Shown piece after piece: positions 55,451 through 63,439 of a stretch of 64,000 bases of DNA. This stretch comes from Cohnella thailandensis (lineage in GTDB: Bacteria; Bacillota; Bacilli; Paenibacillales; Paenibacillaceae). Positions within the stretch are counted from its first letter, which is position 1, and each line of letters begins with the position of its first letter. The notes under the pieces are model-generated. The model saw only the letters and a program-made list of their open reading frames with translations, did no database searches and was not told where the DNA came from. The translations under genes and the position numbers were made by a program. The DNA lies in the NCBI RefSeq assembly GCF_014212135.1, contig NZ_JACJVQ010000005.1:15702-79701 (forward strand), written 5' to 3'.

Positions 55451-56266
55451 ATGACGGAATACATATTCGGGGTAGACGGGATGATCGCCTTCTGGCTCAT
55501 GCTCGTCTGGGGCATCGCGGTCTATCGGACCGGCAGGATCGCTTACTCGGCCAATTACGCCCATATGAGAAGACGAGCCCTCGGCGCGTTCCTGTTCGTG
55601 ATACTGGGAATCGTGCTCGTGGCGCTAAGAATAGCCACCGGGCTGATGGAATGGCCGCAGACCGGCTGGAGGGAATGGCATAGCCGATTCGTCGTCCAAT
55701 TGATCCCAATGGTGCCCGTATGCATCTTCGCGCTCAGGACATCCGTTCTTCGCCTGTGGACCTTATACGCAGGGATCGAAGTGAAAGCGGATTCGGTCGC
55801 CGATCCCGAGCAGCCGCTCGACGCGCCCGCTCGCCGGAAGGCCGCGGATCCGGCGCTTAAGGTGCCGATTCAACTGATGGCCTTCATCTCCGTGCTGGCC
55901 TTCTACCTGACCTGCGTCGCCGCGGAGCCGATCGGCTGGATCACCGCGGTGGGAATGGTGCTGCTGCCGGCGCTCTCGATCAGCACGCTGCAGAACCGGG
56001 CCAAGAAGAAGCGGAGAAGGATCGGAAGGGTCGATTGGGTGCTTCCGAGCTTCACGGCCCGCACTTCGCGCGGCTCGTTCGCTCTGGCGATCATCGCGAT
56101 CGGCCTCACGATCTGGCTTGCGGTCGTCTCCGACGAGGAGCCGCTTCCTGGCCGGAACGAGGTCGGGAGCGGAACCCGGCTCGATCCGAATGCCGACCTC
56201 GTCTTCGACGGGGCCAAGCTCTCCAAGATCGAAGATTCCAATCTTGCTTACGTGAGCACGCAATGA
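55451..56266 (+). CDS. Polytopic membrane protein of unknown function
   Basis: This 271-residue protein has about six or seven predicted helices: roughly 10-25, 45-65, 85-100, 140-160, 163-180 and 205-225. Charged cytoplasmic stretches include PLDAPARRKAADP and NRAKKKRRRIGR. A soluble acidic C-terminal tail of about 45 residues ends SNLAYVSTQ. GGGGGAAAG precedes ATG 55451. No family is recognised. It stands alone between the ABC-F gene (divergent) and the SulP gene, with its own terminator. Confidence 0.85.
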   Translation: MTEYIFGVDGMIAFWLMLVWGIAVYRTGRIAYSANYAHMRRRALGAFLFVILGIVLVALRIATGLMEWPQTGWREWHSRFVVQLIPMVPVCIFALRTSVLRLWTLYAGIEVKADSVADPEQPLDAPARRKAADPALKVPIQLMAFISVLAFYLTCVAAEPIGWITAVGMVLLPALSISTLQNRAKKKRRRIGRVDWVLPSFTARTSRGSFALAIIAIGLTIWLAVVSDEEPLPGRNEVGSGTRLDPNADLVFDGAKLSKIEDSNLAYVSTQ

Positions 56267-56287
56267 TTTTTTGGTTTTGGCCAAGCT

Positions 56288-56313
56288 GCCGATCTTTGGA
56301 TCGGCTTTTTTTA
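56288..56313 (+). terminator. Terminator of the unknown membrane protein gene
   Basis: GCCGATC pairs with GATCGGC around TTTG, followed by TTTTTTT. Confidence 0.8.
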
Positions 56314-56346
56314 TGTGTAGCGAACAATTCTATGCTATGATGATAA

Positions 56347-56390
56347 GCGGATCGCTAGGCGGACTGCTAGACGGATCGCTAGACGAATAG
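56347..56390. repeat. Twelve-base tandem repeat
   Basis: GCGGATCGCTAG, GCGGACTGCTAG and ACGGATCGCTAG are head-to-tail, followed by a partial fourth unit ACGAATAG. Confidence 0.75.
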
Positions 56391-56422
56391 CAACATCCGA
56401 GCGAATTCTTACCCTCAAGGAT

Positions 56423-56478
56423 AAGGCGCGTGACCTCGTACGTTCCGGATTTGGGGCGGCGGGAGTCGGGCGCTTTTT
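56423..56478 (+). terminator. Attenuator-like hairpin before the SulP gene
   Basis: AAGGCGC (56423-56429) can pair with GCGCTTT (56470-56476, one G-T), with inner GAC/GTC. It is followed by T residues, 45 bases before the SulP start. The upstream gene already has its own terminator, so this may be a leader element. No known riboswitch motif was recognised. Confidence 0.35.
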
Positions 56479-56523
56479 ATAGGATACGGCCAATAATAGA
56501 ATTAAAGGAGGAAATCGTTTTAG

Positions 56524-57705
56524 ATGCTTAGCAAGTGGCGGCAGACTCATCTGTCGAACGTACGTCTGAACGTGCTGGCCGGGATCACGACCGTGTTGGC
56601 CTTGATTCCCGACTCGCTCGCGTTCGCTTTCATCGCGGGAGTCAACCCGATGGTCAGCTTGTACTCTACCATCTGCATTCTTATCCTCATCTCCTTCTTC
56701 GGAGGCAGACCGGGGATGGTATCGTCGACGGCGGGCTCCATGGCGGTGCTGATGACGGCGCTGGTCGCGGATCACGGGCTGGAATATCTGTTCGCGGCGA
56801 CCGTTCTGACGGGGATCATCCAATTCCTGATGGGCGTGTTCCGGATGGGGAAGCTGATGCGCTTCGTGCCCCAATCGGTGGTGACCGGCTTCGTCAACTC
56901 GCTCGCGATTCTGATTTTCCTGTCCCAACTGCGCTACTTCGACGGACAAGCTTGGCCGATGTACGCGATGGTGGCGGGAACCCTGGTCATTATTTATTTG
57001 CTGCCGCGTTGGTTTAAGGCGATTCCGTCGCCGCTCGTCGCGATCGTCGCCATGACGATTCTTTATGCGCTGCTCCCGGGCGGGCACTTCCAGTCGGTAG
57101 GCGATCTGGCCGACATCAAGGCGTCCATTCCGCTGCCTCACTTCCCGGATCTGCCGATGACCTGGGAGACGCTGTGGACGATCCTGCCGATCTCGCTGTC
57201 GCTCGCGATCGTCGGCTATTCCGAGACGCTGCTGACCCAGACGATGATCGACAAAGAAACCGGAGAGCGGACGAGCAAGGACCGGGAGCTTCGCGGCCAA
57301 GGCATCGCGAATACGGTGACCGGCTTTATCGGCGGCATGGCGGGCTGCGCTCTCGTCGCGGAATCGGTCATCAACGTCAAGAACGGCGGCCGTACCCGGC
57401 TGTCGACGATCGTGGCGGGGGTCGTGCTGTTCGTACTGATCTTCGCGCTGGCGGATGTCGTAGCCGCGATCCCGATTGCCGGCTTGGTCGGCGTCATGAT
57501 GTACGTGTGCGTAGAGATCTTCGACTGGAAGTCCGTCGCGAATCTGCGGCGCGTTCCGTTAATCGATGCGATCATTATGGTGCTGACGGTCGTCATCGTC
57601 GTCTGGACGGACAATCTGGCGCTCGGCGTTATCGTCGGCGTCGCGCTTCATCTCCTTACGAAGCTCGCGCAGCCGATGAGACGAACCGAGGAACTGGAAG
57701 GATAA
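56524..57705 (+). CDS. SulP-family anion transporter lacking a STAS domain
   Basis: This 393-residue transporter has 10-12 helices and the SulP segments LNVLAGITTVLALIPDSLAFAFIAG, GGRPGMVSSTAGSMAVL, QSVVTGFVNSLAILIFLSQL and GIANTVTGFIGGMAGCALVAES. It ends just after the last helix, so the usual C-terminal STAS domain (about 100 residues) is missing. SulP members carry sulfate, bicarbonate or other anions. AAAGGAGG lies 11 bases upstream of the ATG. Proximity to the sulfur operon is only suggestive. Confidence 0.9.
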   Translation: MLSKWRQTHLSNVRLNVLAGITTVLALIPDSLAFAFIAGVNPMVSLYSTICILILISFFGGRPGMVSSTAGSMAVLMTALVADHGLEYLFAATVLTGIIQFLMGVFRMGKLMRFVPQSVVTGFVNSLAILIFLSQLRYFDGQAWPMYAMVAGTLVIIYLLPRWFKAIPSPLVAIVAMTILYALLPGGHFQSVGDLADIKASIPLPHFPDLPMTWETLWTILPISLSLAIVGYSETLLTQTMIDKETGERTSKDRELRGQGIANTVTGFIGGMAGCALVAESVINVKNGGRTRLSTIVAGVVLFVLIFALADVVAAIPIAGLVGVMMYVCVEIFDWKSVANLRRVPLIDAIIMVLTVVIVVWTDNLALGVIVGVALHLLTKLAQPMRRTEELEG

Positions 57706-57709
57706 AGAG

Positions 57710-57767
57710 AAGGGGCTGCCCCCGGAGCAAGCGACCATGTCGTCGCGTGCCCGGGAGCAGCCCCTTT
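57710..57767. terminator. Bidirectional terminator
   Basis: AAGGGGCTGC (57710-57719) pairs with GCAGCCCCTTT (57757-57767), extended by CCCGG/CCGGG. It lies between the convergent SulP and AI-2E genes. Confidence 0.8.
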
Positions 57768-57783
57768 GCTAATTTTACTCCTT

Positions 57784-58803
57784 TTACTCGATTAACGGCT
57801 TCTCGTCCTCGGTCTTGACTTCCAGAACGTCGAGCAGGAACATGAAGATAGGGATGCCGAGGATAAGTCCCCAGATGCCGAAGTAGTGCTGGGAGAACAC
57901 GAGAATCACGAACGTGTAGAACATCGGAAGCTTCGTCTTGTGAGCCATCAGACGCGGATTGAGCACGTATGCCTCGATGGCGTGGATGACGAGGATCATG
58001 ACGACCGTCCAGATGACGAGCACCCATCCGCCGGTCTGATAGCCGATCACGCTGATCGGAATGAACGAGATGGCGACTCCGGCAACCGGAATCAGGCTCA
58101 GCAGGAAAACCAGGATCGTCAGAATGAACAGATAAGGGAATCCGAGGATCCATAGCCCGATCATCGTCAGAATGGTGTTCACGATCGCGATGATCAGCTG
58201 TACCTCGATAACCTTGCCGAAGGAATCGACGAACTTCTTGCCGAAATACTCCATCTCGTCGTACAGCCAACCGATCTTGCTCTTCTTGAACTTGCGCGTA
58301 AACCTCATGATCGAGGCCTTCTGGAGAAGGAAGAAGAAGCTTAGCAGAATGACGACGAGAATGATTTCGAGCCACTTGCCCAGCTTGGAAATATAATGAA
58401 TCGCTTGATCGAGATAGTCCTCGGGATTGACCTTGTTGATCGCCTCGGTGAGCTGCTGGGCGATCTTGTCGTCCTTGTTGGTGTCCAGGAACTTGTCGAT
58501 GTTGTTGATCAAGTCGGTGACTTGGCCGATGATCTTCGGGACGTAATTCGTGATGCCGATGACCATGGCCGCGATAATGACGATATACAGAAGGCTTGCG
58601 ACCGCATTGGGATGAATCGGGAACAAGCGGCTGATCTTCTTCGTGAGGAACCCGGTCAGGCTGTTCATGACGAAGGTGACCAGGAAAAGAAGCAGGATAA
58701 GATTAAGCATGTCTCTGAGCAAGTAAACCGCCAGGAGGACGAAGAGGCAGATCGCGATCTTGCGAACTACCGGCGAGGCAAAAAATTCTCGAATCATTCC
58801 CAT
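57784..58803 (-). CDS. AI-2E family (TqsA/YdiK-like) membrane protein
   Basis: This 339-residue protein has the family architecture. N-terminal helices (KIAICLFVLLAVYLLRDMLNL) come first, then a polar region with ITNYVPKIIGQVTDLINNID. The conserved C-terminal block is LIPVAGVAISFIPISVIGYQTGG, YVLNPRLMAHKTKLPMFYTF and IWGLILGIPIF. Members include quorum-signal exporters and Na+/H+ antiporters, so the substrate is open. The start is ATG 58803 or 58797. Confidence 0.9.
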   Translation of the reverse strand: MGMIREFFASPVVRKIAICLFVLLAVYLLRDMLNLILLLFLVTFVMNSLTGFLTKKISRLFPIHPNAVASLLYIVIIAAMVIGITNYVPKIIGQVTDLINNIDKFLDTNKDDKIAQQLTEAINKVNPEDYLDQAIHYISKLGKWLEIILVVILLSFFFLLQKASIMRFTRKFKKSKIGWLYDEMEYFGKKFVDSFGKVIEVQLIIAIVNTILTMIGLWILGFPYLFILTILVFLLSLIPVAGVAISFIPISVIGYQTGGWVLVIWTVVMILVIHAIEAYVLNPRLMAHKTKLPMFYTFVILVFSQHYFGIWGLILGIPIFMFLLDVLEVKTEDEKPLIE

Positions 58804-58910
58804 TTAATTCCCTCTTCTATATAGACTTGTGCGTAAGATAATTTTACGGATAAAGTCCGCCGTGGTTTCTTCTTTTTAACAAGTTTATATCAAATAAATC
58901 CCTCCGGCGC

Positions 58911-58948
58911 AAAAACAGGCATCCGTCCCATAAGGGAACGAATGCCTG
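58911..58948 (-). terminator. Terminator of the ABC-2 operon
   Basis: Minus strand: CAGGCATTCGTTCCC pairs with GGGACGGATGCCTG around TTAT, followed by TTTTTG. Confidence 0.85.
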
Positions 58949-58955
58949 AGCGGAA

Positions 58956-60107
58956 TTAGACGTATTGACGGGTGTTGTCCTTGCGGCTGAGCCGGTAAGC
59001 GGCAATCAGCGCGAAGGCGGCGGCGAACGCGACCAGGATGGCCAGGTTGAGCATCAGGCCGGAGCCGGCATCTCCGCTTTGGAGCTTGCCCAGGGAATCG
59101 AGCAGCCAGTGCTGGGGCAGGAAAGTGGAGATTCGACGCACGGCGTCGGGCATGATATCCATCGGGAAGAAGCAGCCCGAGAGCAGGCACGTAGGCGTGA
59201 TGATCAGAGTCGACAGCGCTCCGGAAGCGGCGTTGCTCGTCGAGAGGGAGACGATAAGCAGGGACAATCCGATCGCCGCCAGCGAGAAGAGGAACAGAAT
59301 GCCGGCCAATTGTCCGAACGGAACTCCCGAATCGATGCCGAGCACGAATTTCATGAAGACCAGCGTAAGCACGATCTGGACGATCAGCACGATGGCATTC
59401 ACGGCTACGTTGGAGAACACGTACGTGCGGGACGATACGGGAGACGACATCATCCGAAGGAACGTGCGATCCTGTCTCTCCTTCTGCATGATCTCCGTCA
59501 GGGAGAAGGAGGAGGTCAGCATGAACAGCAGGAGGAAGCCGATCGCTTGGTACGTGATGTCCTTTTTGCCCGAAATATCCTGCAGGGATTCGACGTTGAC
59601 CGCGTACCCGCTGCCGGTAAATTCCTCGTAGAGCCGATCGAATCGCGCGGAGTCTCCTTCGCTCGTCTTCGCGATAGCCGCCACGTTGCCAAGATAATTG
59701 TTCAGCATGGAGCTGACGTAGGCGGTCACTTGGGCTCCCTGAATGGAGACGATGTCCGCGGACGGGGCTTCGCCGTTCTTCAGCTTCTCGGAGAATCCGC
59801 TCGGGAACACGATCCCGCTGTCGATCGAGCCGTTCTCGATCTCCGTTCGCATCTCGTCATTCTCGAGAACCGTCACTTTCACTTTCTGAAGCTGGGCGAG
59901 GTATTGAACGGCGTCCTCGGCGACCTTTGAGCCTTTATCTTCATTGACGATTCCGATATGAAGCGTTCCGCTGTTCGCGCTCCCGTAGATCAGCATGGAG
60001 AGCAAGACCCCGGCAAGGGGAAGCCCGACGTGCAGGAATCCGCTTTTCTTATCGCGCAGGATGAGGGCCAGATTTTTGCGAACGAGCCATAACCAATCCT
60101 TCCACAT
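58956..60107 (-). CDS. ABC-2 type permease (LnrN-like)
   Basis: This 383-residue permease has one N-terminal helix (HVGLPLAGVLLSMLIYG), a large extracytoplasmic region of about 140 residues and five or six C-terminal helices. Those include FLLLFMLTSSFSLTEIMQKERQDRTFLRM and TPTCLLSGCFFPMDIMPDAVRR, as in ABC2_membrane_3 exporters. It is the last gene of the operon, 2 bases after its paralogue. With the ATPase and two-component genes the layout equals B. subtilis lnrLMN (linearmycin resistance). Confidence 0.9.
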   Translation of the reverse strand: MWKDWLWLVRKNLALILRDKKSGFLHVGLPLAGVLLSMLIYGSANSGTLHIGIVNEDKGSKVAEDAVQYLAQLQKVKVTVLENDEMRTEIENGSIDSGIVFPSGFSEKLKNGEAPSADIVSIQGAQVTAYVSSMLNNYLGNVAAIAKTSEGDSARFDRLYEEFTGSGYAVNVESLQDISGKKDITYQAIGFLLLFMLTSSFSLTEIMQKERQDRTFLRMMSSPVSSRTYVFSNVAVNAIVLIVQIVLTLVFMKFVLGIDSGVPFGQLAGILFLFSLAAIGLSLLIVSLSTSNAASGALSTLIITPTCLLSGCFFPMDIMPDAVRRISTFLPQHWLLDSLGKLQSGDAGSGLMLNLAILVAFAAAFALIAAYRLSRKDNTRQYV

Positions 60108-60109
60108 GA

Positions 60110-61231
60110 TTAGAGGGCCTCCTTTCGGCGCATGAACAGGATGGAGAGAGACAAGAATAAAGCCGCGAAGATGACGTTGAAAAGAACGGCCGGCCAGAGA
60201 GCTTGAACTTCATCCGAGTAGATGATCTTGGTCAAGGCGTCGTTCGCCCACCAGAGCGGGGAGATCTTCGCCAGGATCGCCCAGAATCCGGTCATGTCGT
60301 TGACCGGGAAGTACGCTCCTCCGGTGAACGAGGCGATCTGGGTGAACGTCATGACGGCCGACGAGCCGCCCTCGCCGCTGAACAGGTAGCTGGCGCCGAG
60401 CCCCAGGCTTACCGCCAGCAGGACTTCGGTGAAGAGAACGATCAGGATGGGGCCGTAATGGTCTCCCCAATTCGCGCCGAAAGCGAACCGGCTGACGGCG
60501 ACGACGACGATTACGCACAGGAAATTGATCAGCGTGCAGGCGATGACCTTGCCGGCGAACAATTCGGCCTTCGAGATAGGAGCGGCGGCCAAGCGGAGCG
60601 CGGTGTTGCGAACCTTCTCTCCCCGAATGAGCTGGCTGGCCGACATGCAGGCATAGAAAGCGATCATCGTCGACATGGCCATGGCATAGTAATCCATCGA
60701 GTCCGGAACGGTATCTCCTTGAAGGGAAGTCTCCTTCACGTAGGTGCCGGATCCGGCTTCGGAGAGCAGCGTTTCCAGCGACGCGGGATCCTGCTTGGCG
60801 CCGGCCGCGGCCAGCGAGTAGCGATTCGCGAACGCGGATACCATCCCTTGCAGAATGTCGCTCTCGACCGTCAGCTTGTTGCTGCCGTAGAACTCGATTC
60901 CGTCGTTCTTGATCTCCGCGAAGGCGGCGTACTCTCCGTTCTTGACGGCCTTCTTGCCATCCTCATCGGCGGAGAGAGGCGTTACCAGAACGCCGTTCTG
61001 CTCGATGGACTTCGCGAATTCGTTCCAATAGCCGCTCGCTTGCGATTCGGGATCCTCCAGCTTGTAGGCCAGCTTAAGATCATCGAAGGTCAGGCTTGTC
61101 GTAAAAGCATTCGTAAGCGCCGTACCGAGTATAAGCATCAGGACGATCGGGAACGCGAGCATGAACATGAAGGTGCGCGTATCCCGCAAGCTCCGAAGGA
61201 GCTCCTTCCTGGCGATGTGAAGAATGATCAT
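60110..61231 (-). CDS. ABC-2 type permease (LnrM-like)
   Basis: This 373-residue permease has a helix at about 22-45 and a large external domain (about 50-190). C-terminal helices follow, with SASQLIRGEKVRNTALRLAAAPISKAELFAGKV and FTGGAYFPVNDMTGFWAI. It pairs with the next permease as a heterodimeric exporter. It starts 12 bases after the ATPase gene. Confidence 0.9.
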   Translation of the reverse strand: MIILHIARKELLRSLRDTRTFMFMLAFPIVLMLILGTALTNAFTTSLTFDDLKLAYKLEDPESQASGYWNEFAKSIEQNGVLVTPLSADEDGKKAVKNGEYAAFAEIKNDGIEFYGSNKLTVESDILQGMVSAFANRYSLAAAGAKQDPASLETLLSEAGSGTYVKETSLQGDTVPDSMDYYAMAMSTMIAFYACMSASQLIRGEKVRNTALRLAAAPISKAELFAGKVIACTLINFLCVIVVVAVSRFAFGANWGDHYGPILIVLFTEVLLAVSLGLGASYLFSGEGGSSAVMTFTQIASFTGGAYFPVNDMTGFWAILAKISPLWWANDALTKIIYSDEVQALWPAVLFNVIFAALFLSLSILFMRRKEAL

Positions 61232-61243
61232 TTTGTCCTCCTC

Positions 61244-62179
61244 CTAGTCCCGCAGGTTCCGGCCGGTTAAGGTCAGGAATACCGATTCCAGGTTCGGAGC
61301 CTGCTCTTCGACGGAGCGAATGTCGGCGTTATCCTGGATGAGCTGCTGAATGACTTCGTTCAGGTTGTTGACCTCCGCCTTGGACTGAAGCTTGATCTGG
61401 CCGTCCTCGATCCGAACGGAGACGACGCCCGGCACGTTCTTCAGCTTCTCGACCGAGATATTGCTCTCCGACCGAACCCCGATCCAGATCTCCTTCGTAT
61501 CCGTCACGATCGATTTGAGCTGCTCCTTCGTTCCTTCGGCGATGATCTTGCCGTGATCGACGATGGCGATGCGGGTGCAGATCTCCTCGACTTCCTCCAT
61601 GTAATGGCTCGTGTAGATGATCGTGCAGCCCATCTCGTTCAGCTTCAGGACGGATTGCAGGATGTAGTTGCGCGAATGCGGGTCGATGCCGACGGTCGGC
61701 TCATCCATGATAATGAGCTTGGGGCGGTGGGCGATCGCGCAAGCGATGTTCAGACGCCGCTTCATTCCGCCGGAGAAGCTCTTCGGGAAGCTCTTCGCCT
61801 TGTCCCCGAGTCCGACGAATTCCAGCGCCTCCTCCGTTCGCTCCTTGAGAAGCGATCCTCTCAGGCCGTACAGCCCGGCGAAAAACTGCACGTTCTCGTA
61901 AGCGGTCAGCTGCTCGTAAATCGCGAGGTCCTGCGGTACGATCCCGATGTTGGACTTGGCGAAGCGGGGATGCTTGGCGATGTTCTTGCCCAGAACCTCG
62001 ATCTCTCCCTTGGTCGCCTTAAGCAGTGAGGAGACCATATGGATCGTTGTGCTCTTGCCGGCTCCGTTCGCGCCGAGGAAGCCGAAGATTTCCCCTTCCC
62101 TGACGCTGAGGCTCATATTGTCGACGGCCGCGAAGTCTCCGAAGGTTTTGGTCACGTTGCGAATGTTCAATACGTTCAC
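61244..62179 (-). CDS. ABC transporter ATPase (LnrL-like)
   Basis: This 311-residue ATPase has Walker A GANGAGKST (about 36-44), signature FSGGMKRRLNIACAI, Walker B LIIMDEPTVGIDP and an H-loop in IIYTSHYMEEVEE. The C-terminal extension of about 90 residues (VEKLKNVPGVVSVRIEDG) is typical of drug/antibiotic-export DrrA-type ATPases. It is preceded on its strand by a 125-base regulatory gap after the kinase gene. Confidence 0.93.
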   Translation of the reverse strand: MNVLNIRNVTKTFGDFAAVDNMSLSVREGEIFGFLGANGAGKSTTIHMVSSLLKATKGEIEVLGKNIAKHPRFAKSNIGIVPQDLAIYEQLTAYENVQFFAGLYGLRGSLLKERTEEALEFVGLGDKAKSFPKSFSGGMKRRLNIACAIAHRPKLIIMDEPTVGIDPHSRNYILQSVLKLNEMGCTIIYTSHYMEEVEEICTRIAIVDHGKIIAEGTKEQLKSIVTDTKEIWIGVRSESNISVEKLKNVPGVVSVRIEDGQIKLQSKAEVNNLNEVIQQLIQDNADIRSVEEQAPNLESVFLTLTGRNLRD

Positions 62180-62239
62180 TTGGGCTCACTCCCTTTTGGT
62201 TTCCGAACTCTTGAGCTCATTGTAAGAAAAAAGGGCGCC

Positions 62240-62285
62240 CTTATGTCAGTGCATAAGTTCACCCTTTGAGCATGAGAAATCTCAT
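62240..62285. promoter_or_regulatory. Two short inverted repeats before the ABC exporter operon
   Basis: CTTATG-N6-CATAAG (62240-62257) and ATGAGA-AA-TCTCAT (62272-62285) lie between the kinase stop and the ATPase start, upstream of the latter on the minus strand. They are candidate sites for the adjacent NarL-type response regulator. This is inferred from position only. Confidence 0.35.
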
Positions 62286-62304
62286 TTTTCTCCGAGGAGA
62301 AAAT

Positions 62305-63426
62305 TCACCTGGCCGCTTCTCTCGGCAGCAGCGTCGTCACCCGGAACCCTCTTGTCCCGTCCACGACCACCGTTCCCCCTATGGCCGCGGCCCTCTCCTC
62401 CATACCGACGATTCCGAGTCCCTTGATCACCTTATCCGTACCGATTCCGTTGTCGGAGACGACCGATTTCACGAACCGGTTCAACACCTGGATCTCGATT
62501 CCGATGACCGTCGCTTGCGAGTATTTCATCGCGTTGGTGACCGCTTCGGTCGTATTCTCCTGAATGATCTTCCATTGAAGGGGAGTGATCGCGTCAAGCT
62601 CTCCCTCGTGGGTCACGGTTGTCGTGAAGGAGTTGTTGTGCTTGGCCGACAGCTCGTCCGCATACAGGCGAAGCCGGTGAATGCCGAGCTCCTCGGACTT
62701 CGGCTTGATGTCCTTGAGGGCCAGGCGGATTCGCTCCAAGCCTTCCTTGGAGATGGAGATCGCGTTGCCGAGCAGCTCGGCGGACTTGTCCCGGTCGACA
62801 TGGAGCAGCGTGCGGGAAGCCTCCATCTGAATGAGAGCGCCGGCCATGGAATGTCCGATCTCGTCATGGATTCGTTGGGAGAGCCGATTGCGTTCCTCGA
62901 GCTTGATCGTGTACTCGGACTGCCGGATATACTCTTCGTTCTCTCCTAACGTTCTCGACAGCCTTTCCAGCTCCGACCTCAGCTTTTCGCGAGTATGATC
63001 CATTCTCTCCAGCCTGTCCAACTGGGTTCTCATGCCCAAGTAAACCAGGGAGCTCAAGGCAGTCGCCAGGATGTAAACGGGGATCGCGCCCTTCGGCAGA
63101 AAAGGCAGCGGAACGATCGCGAGCGCAAGCAAGGACCGGCCGGCCGCGCCCGGCGCCAGCTCCACGAGCTCGAACAGGTGAACCGGCAGCAGCAGCAGGA
63201 ATTCCGGCGACAAACGAACGGCGCACAGCACGAGGAAGGCGGACGAGAGCAGCACCAGGACGATCTTCGCGTTGCGAGGTTTAAAAAGAGGAATGGCTAT
63301 GTTCAAGATCAGGTAGAGGAGATAAGCGAGAATTTCCCAAGACGTGCTCGTGCCGGAGAGAAAGTAGGTGGCGGCGATCACGTAAAAGAGCAAGGCCGCC
63401 TTGTTGCCGATCAACCAATACTCCAT
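62305..63426 (-). CDS. DesK/LiaS-like sensor histidine kinase (LnrJ-like)
   Basis: This 373-residue kinase has five or six short membrane helices in residues 5-130 with little external sequence, then a coiled coil. HisKA_3 has His187 in RLSQRIHDEIGHSMAGAL. HATPase_c has TEAVTNAMKYSQAT, SDNGIGTD and GLGIVGMEERAAAIGG. Kinases of this build sense membrane perturbation. The gene follows the response regulator by 13 bases and precedes the exporter genes it probably controls. Confidence 0.92.
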   Translation of the reverse strand: MEYWLIGNKAALLFYVIAATYFLSGTSTSWEILAYLLYLILNIAIPLFKPRNAKIVLVLLSSAFLVLCAVRLSPEFLLLLPVHLFELVELAPGAAGRSLLALAIVPLPFLPKGAIPVYILATALSSLVYLGMRTQLDRLERMDHTREKLRSELERLSRTLGENEEYIRQSEYTIKLEERNRLSQRIHDEIGHSMAGALIQMEASRTLLHVDRDKSAELLGNAISISKEGLERIRLALKDIKPKSEELGIHRLRLYADELSAKHNNSFTTTVTHEGELDAITPLQWKIIQENTTEAVTNAMKYSQATVIGIEIQVLNRFVKSVVSDNGIGTDKVIKGLGIVGMEERAAAIGGTVVVDGTRGFRVTTLLPREAAR

Positions 63427-63439
63427 GCGGCAGCTCCTC

